6,614 nucleotides of DNA, from contig JAJZCJ010000182.1 in assembly GCA_021846145.1 (NCBI GenBank), positions 1 to 6,614 on the forward strand. The letters run 5' to 3'. The translations under genes were made by a program, and so were the position numbers. This document shows, piece by piece, positions 4,809-6,614 of this stretch (position 1 is its first letter; every line of letters starts with the position of its first letter). A model generated the notes under the pieces. That model made no database searches, had not been told where the DNA came from, and saw nothing but the letters and a program-made list of their open reading frames with translations. Source of the DNA: Bacillota bacterium. Its GTDB lineage: Bacteria; Bacillota; Bacilli; Alicyclobacillales; SLC66.

Positions 4809-5453
4809 CTTTAGCATCTCCTTTAGTTGATGTTCCTGTTTCTTTTTTAGCTTTCGTCCGCTTAATCCCAAAATTAACGCTGTCACATAATCCTGTTCCT
4901 CTGGGTCGGGAATCTGACGAGTAAGCGTCAATACCTCTTCGAATGCTTCTTCTTGTGTGTGCTTCTCAAAATGCATGTGAAATGCGAAGGCGAGGCGTAC
5001 CCGATCTTGTGGCGTCCATGTATCATTTGCTAAGTGATTTTCCACCACTGCTAGTGCCTCATCCCCGTTAAGGCGGTTCAGGTAGACATTTTCCACTTGA
5101 TAGATAGCCGTTCCAATATCCAAGCTAATCGGTCCCTCTTGGATGTCTCCCGTATATAACACGATGGTGCGCAACTTTTGTACAAAGTGTTCGGCGAGTG
5201 CGAAATCATAGGCTGCAAAACGATACAATGTCGGCTCTTTGCTGAGTTGAAACTCCAAGTGTAACAAACTGCCGTTGTCCTGCTCCAGTACGATGTCTGT
5301 GTTCCGATTACGGATGATTACCTGATTCAGTTCGGTGGGTAACGCGCGAACGATGGCGGTATCGATAATGCCGATCACGTCGAGTACCCCACGTGGACAG
5401 GCATTGGTCAAATGTTTGGATAAAATATCATTGGCGTTTCTCGCGATTTTCAT
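4605..5453 (-). CDS. Rpn-family PD-(D/E)XK nuclease, intact (RpnL-like)
   Basis: This gene encodes 282 residues. The N-terminal domain has the presumed active site D53, E67 and Q69 (NTDIVLEQDNGSLLHLEFQ), the D...ExQ variant of the PD-(D/E)XK fold used by Rpn/transposase-like nucleases. It is followed by LRTIVLYTGD, a helical middle (LAFAFHMHFE, LTLTRQIPDPEEQDY) and a charged tail with five GRKE/GREE repeats (231-250) and a helical end (GESHERVARLTGLTLADV). E. coli Rpn proteins are DNA endonucleases that raise recA-independent recombination and can be toxic. ATG 5453 is chosen over the GTG at 5483 because the TATAAT of the promoter lies between them. The gene is divergent from the Rpn gene at 5788 and has its own terminator. 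A candidate internal start at 4808 could yield an inhibitor. Confidence 0.8.
   Translation of the reverse strand: MKIARNANDILSKHLTNACPRGVLDVIGIIDTAIVRALPTELNQVIIRNRNTDIVLEQDNGSLLHLEFQLSKEPTLYRFAAYDFALAEHFVQKLRTIVLYTGDIQEGPISLDIGTAIYQVENVYLNRLNGDEALAVVENHLANDTWTPQDRVRLAFAFHMHFEKHTQEEAFEEVLTLTRQIPDPEEQDYVTALILGLSGRKLKKKQEHQLKEMLKMTNVVREIEQESLQKGRKEGREEGRKEGRKEGREEVARKLLAEGESHERVARLTGLTLADVNKLAKQ
4704..4763 (-). repeat. 12-bp tandem repeat, five units, encoding GRKE/GREE
   Basis: Five near-identical 12-base units encode Gly-Arg-(Lys/Glu)-Glu in the C-terminal tail of the Rpn gene. Whole-codon units let slippage or recombination change the copy number without shifting the frame. Such four-residue repeats are known to vary among strains in Rpn C-terminal domains. 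Confidence 0.85.
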
Positions 5454-5472
5454 GCCATCACCATTTTCCTCT

Positions 5473-5501
5473 ATTATAACCACCTGTTTATCGATTGTGA
5501 A
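5473..5501 (-). promoter_or_regulatory. Promoter of the intact minus-strand Rpn gene
   Basis: TTCACA (5496-5501) and a perfect TATAAT (5473-5478) are 17 bases apart. The degraded copy keeps TTCACA and TATAAA at 16 bases, which supports real use. The start point would fall near 5466, only about 13 bases before ATG 5453, so the AGAGG sequence at 5468-5472 may lie outside the transcript. Also upstream is TTGACA (5550-5555) with a poor -10 (TAACAA), a possible second promoter with a longer leader. Confidence 0.6.
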
Positions 5502-5733
5502 TAGTCAGCAATGTAACAGATTGAGTTTGTTATGTTGGAACATTTTCTTTGTCAATAGTACGATAGCAAAGCTGGGCATCGGCGACACTTCTTTCGAATT
5601 TTTGTTAAAAGAGACTGTTCTAGATCAACAGTAAAATCCCTTTTTACACAAAAATATAAAAAGGCTATTTGCCTGAATCCGGTTGTGGTTACATTTGTGA
5701 TTGATTGGAGTGCGAGCAACAACGAAAGTGAGT

Positions 5734-5790
5734 GTTCGACAAACGAACGTGTCGTGCTAAAATAAAAGGAAGAGGAGGTAGGCGACCGTG
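5734..5790 (+). promoter_or_regulatory. Promoter, palindrome and ribosome site of the plus-strand Rpn gene
   Basis: A -10 of TAAAAT (5758-5763) lies 17 bases after a weak -35 (TTCGAC, 5735-5740). A palindrome, GTTCG (5734-5738) and CGAAC (5744-5748), overlaps the -35 and could be an operator. The ribosome site AGGAGGT (5773-5779) is 8 bases from GTG 5788 and fixes that start. The degraded copy conserves the -10, ribosome site and GTG. The rest of the divergent gap (about 5502-5733) has no gene I can support. Confidence 0.6.
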
Positions 5791-6614
5791 GCAAGACTGA
5801 TGAATTTAATGATTGATTATGCGTTTAAGAAAGTGTTTGGCAAATCGGGGAATGAGCCGATTTTGATGGCATTTTTAAATGCCGCGTTACAACCGCCTGC
5901 CAAGGAACGGATCATGTGGCTGACGCTTCAGAATACAGAGCAGGGACGGGAACACGAAGACGATAAAAAATCCATCTTAGACATTTTAGCGAAAACCGCA
6001 CAAGGGTCGTATATCAATGTGGAAATACAACTGGCGAATTACCATGACATGGATCGCCGAACGCTTTTCTATTGGTCAAAGGTGTACGCCAATCAGATGA
6101 AAGCAGGCATGATATACCAAGAATTAGCGCCCACCATTACGATCAATATCGTGAATTTTCGCTATCTCTTATCGACGAAACGGTACCATACGACGTTTCA
6201 TGTGCGGGAAGATGAGGAAAACTTTCTGTTAACTGACGTGTTAGAAGTGCATTTTATGGAATTGCCAAAACTCATGGATCAATGGGAAAAAGGCGAAGCT
6301 AGTCCCGAAGAAAACCATTTGGTACGGTGGTTGTTGCTGTTAGAGGCGGAGGAACATGAGGACATTCGAGATCGATTGGAGGAAATCGCGATGCAAGACG
6401 AAGCCATGAAACAAGCGTTTGTCCAGTGGGAAGAAGTAAGTCAGGACGCAGAGAGTTGGATCGCGTACGAGCAACGACGTAAAGTGGTGCTCGATGAGAT
6501 GTCCAGAGCGAGGTCGATTGAACTGCGCGAGTCAACGTTGGAGCAACAAAGATTGGACATGGAGCAACAAAGATTGGACGTGGAGCAAAAAAGATTGGAC
6601 GTGGAGCAAAAACA
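5788..6614 (+). CDS. Rpn-family recombination-promoting nuclease/putative transposase (PDDEXK_2 class), 3' end outside window
   Basis: The frame is open from GTG 5788 to the window end (275 codons seen). It matches the PD-(D/E)XK nuclease-transposase family. Landmarks are YAFKKVFG (11-18), ILMAFLNAAL (25-34), DDKKSILDI (58-66) with catalytic D65, YINVEIQ (75-81) with E79 and Q81, RRTLFYWSKVYANQM (90-104) and G..Y, then ITINIVNF. The D-to-E spacing equals that of the divergent partner. The C-terminal half becomes highly charged and helical and ends, as far as visible, in an EQQRLDM/V heptad repeat typical of a coiled coil. Family members are usually about 280-320 residues, so little is probably missing. 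A strong internal ribosome site and ATG at 6391 suggest a separate C-terminal product. It is transcribed divergently from the Rpn gene at 4605. Confidence 0.85.
   Translation, partial: MARLMNLMIDYAFKKVFGKSGNEPILMAFLNAALQPPAKERIMWLTLQNTEQGREHEDDKKSILDILAKTAQGSYINVEIQLANYHDMDRRTLFYWSKVYANQMKAGMIYQELAPTITINIVNFRYLLSTKRYHTTFHVREDEENFLLTDVLEVHFMELPKLMDQWEKGEASPEENHLVRWLLLLEAEEHEDIRDRLEEIAMQDEAMKQAFVQWEEVSQDAESWIAYEQRRKVVLDEMSRARSIELRESTLEQQRLDMEQQRLDVEQKRLDVEQK
6391..6614 (+). CDS. Candidate internal C-terminal product of the plus-strand Rpn gene, partial
   Basis: GGAGG (6378-6382) lies exactly eight bases before an in-frame ATG at 6391 (codon 202). The product would begin MQDEAMKQAFVQWEE and contain all of the heptad-repeat tail, running past the window edge. 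This parallels the internal start in the divergent gene and the RpnS arrangement known from E. coli. Glu-Glu codons naturally produce GGAGGAA, so the site may be chance. Confidence 0.4.
   Translation, partial: MQDEAMKQAFVQWEEVSQDAESWIAYEQRRKVVLDEMSRARSIELRESTLEQQRLDMEQQRLDVEQKRLDVEQK
6541..6614 (+). repeat. 21-bp tandem repeat encoding a heptad coiled coil
   Basis: Three full units (6541-6561, 6562-6582, 6583-6603) and a partial fourth encode EQQRLDM, EQQRLDV, EQKRLDV and EQK. The seven-residue period with Leu at a fixed position predicts a coiled coil. The repeat continues to the window edge, so the copy number is unknown. Confidence 0.9.

Larger units (their letters stand above)
4849..5809. 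repeat. Duplicated divergent-Rpn block, copy B (intact)
   Basis: This is the counterpart of 3248-3834 and carries the intact form: 3' coding boundary at 4849, full nuclease core at 5202-5428 (deleted in copy A), and a longer control region. The plus-strand homology ends at 5809, seven codons plus one base into the gene. Confidence 0.8.

Noticed and set aside
5454..5483. Upstream GTG start for the intact minus-strand Rpn gene
   Set aside because: The TATAAT of the promoter lies within this extension and there is no ribosome site before the GTG; the degraded copy does not conserve the extension.
5639..5664. AT-rich hairpin (CCTTTTTA/TAAAAAGG) in the divergent control region
   Set aside because: The stem is mostly A-T, has no T tract after it and is absent from copy A, so it is not called as a terminator or operator.
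6299..6535. 78-codon minus-strand frame
   Set aside because: It is antisense to the plus-strand Rpn gene, which has strong family motifs.

Overview
The window looks like an accessory, rearranged stretch of a Bacillota chromosome or plasmid. Strong AGGAGG-type ribosome sites, sigma-A-like promoters, U-tailed hairpin terminators and the protein families present (several Rpn-family PD-(D/E)XK proteins, PemK/MazF-type toxins, an IS3-family remnant) fit a Bacillales lineage such as the Alicyclobacillaceae. The genus is a guess. No housekeeping gene, tRNA, rRNA or CRISPR array is visible.

Layout. 1-381: no recognisable gene, ending in an orphan hairpin terminator. 382-1080 (+): an Rpn-family protein lacking its N-terminus, followed by a terminator. 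1276-1443 (+): a 55-residue acidic protein with a strong ribosome site. 1660-2207 (-): toxin-antitoxin pair 1 (57-aa putative antitoxin, then MazF-like toxin). 2356-2541 (-): right end of a decayed IS3-family element. 2582-2631: an unexplained perfect 13-bp hairpin. 2654-3151 (-): a small secreted protein with a glycine run. 3248-3834: a degraded copy of a divergent Rpn gene pair. 3835-4345 (-): toxin-antitoxin pair 2, abutting the broken end of that copy. 4605-5453 (-) and 5788 to the window end (+): the intact divergent pair of Rpn-type genes.

The three well-preserved Rpn-type proteins share the spacing D-x13-E-x-Q at the presumed nuclease centre, although they belong to two sequence classes. 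In E. coli, Rpn genes are known as genes-within-genes: a separately translated, repeat-bearing C-terminal fragment (RpnS) blocks the toxic full-length nuclease (RpnL), and the system can act against phage. Both intact genes here carry a Shine-Dalgarno-like sequence and an in-frame ATG just before a C-terminal segment with short tandem repeats (five four-residue GRKE-type repeats in one, a seven-residue repeat in the other). The most interesting reading is therefore a head-to-head pair of Rpn nuclease/inhibitor genes. It has been duplicated at least once, and one copy was broken by a deletion, a nonsense mutation and replacement of its flanks. With two MazF-type modules interspersed, the region resembles a small defence or addiction island. 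The internal starts and the joint function of the pair are inference.
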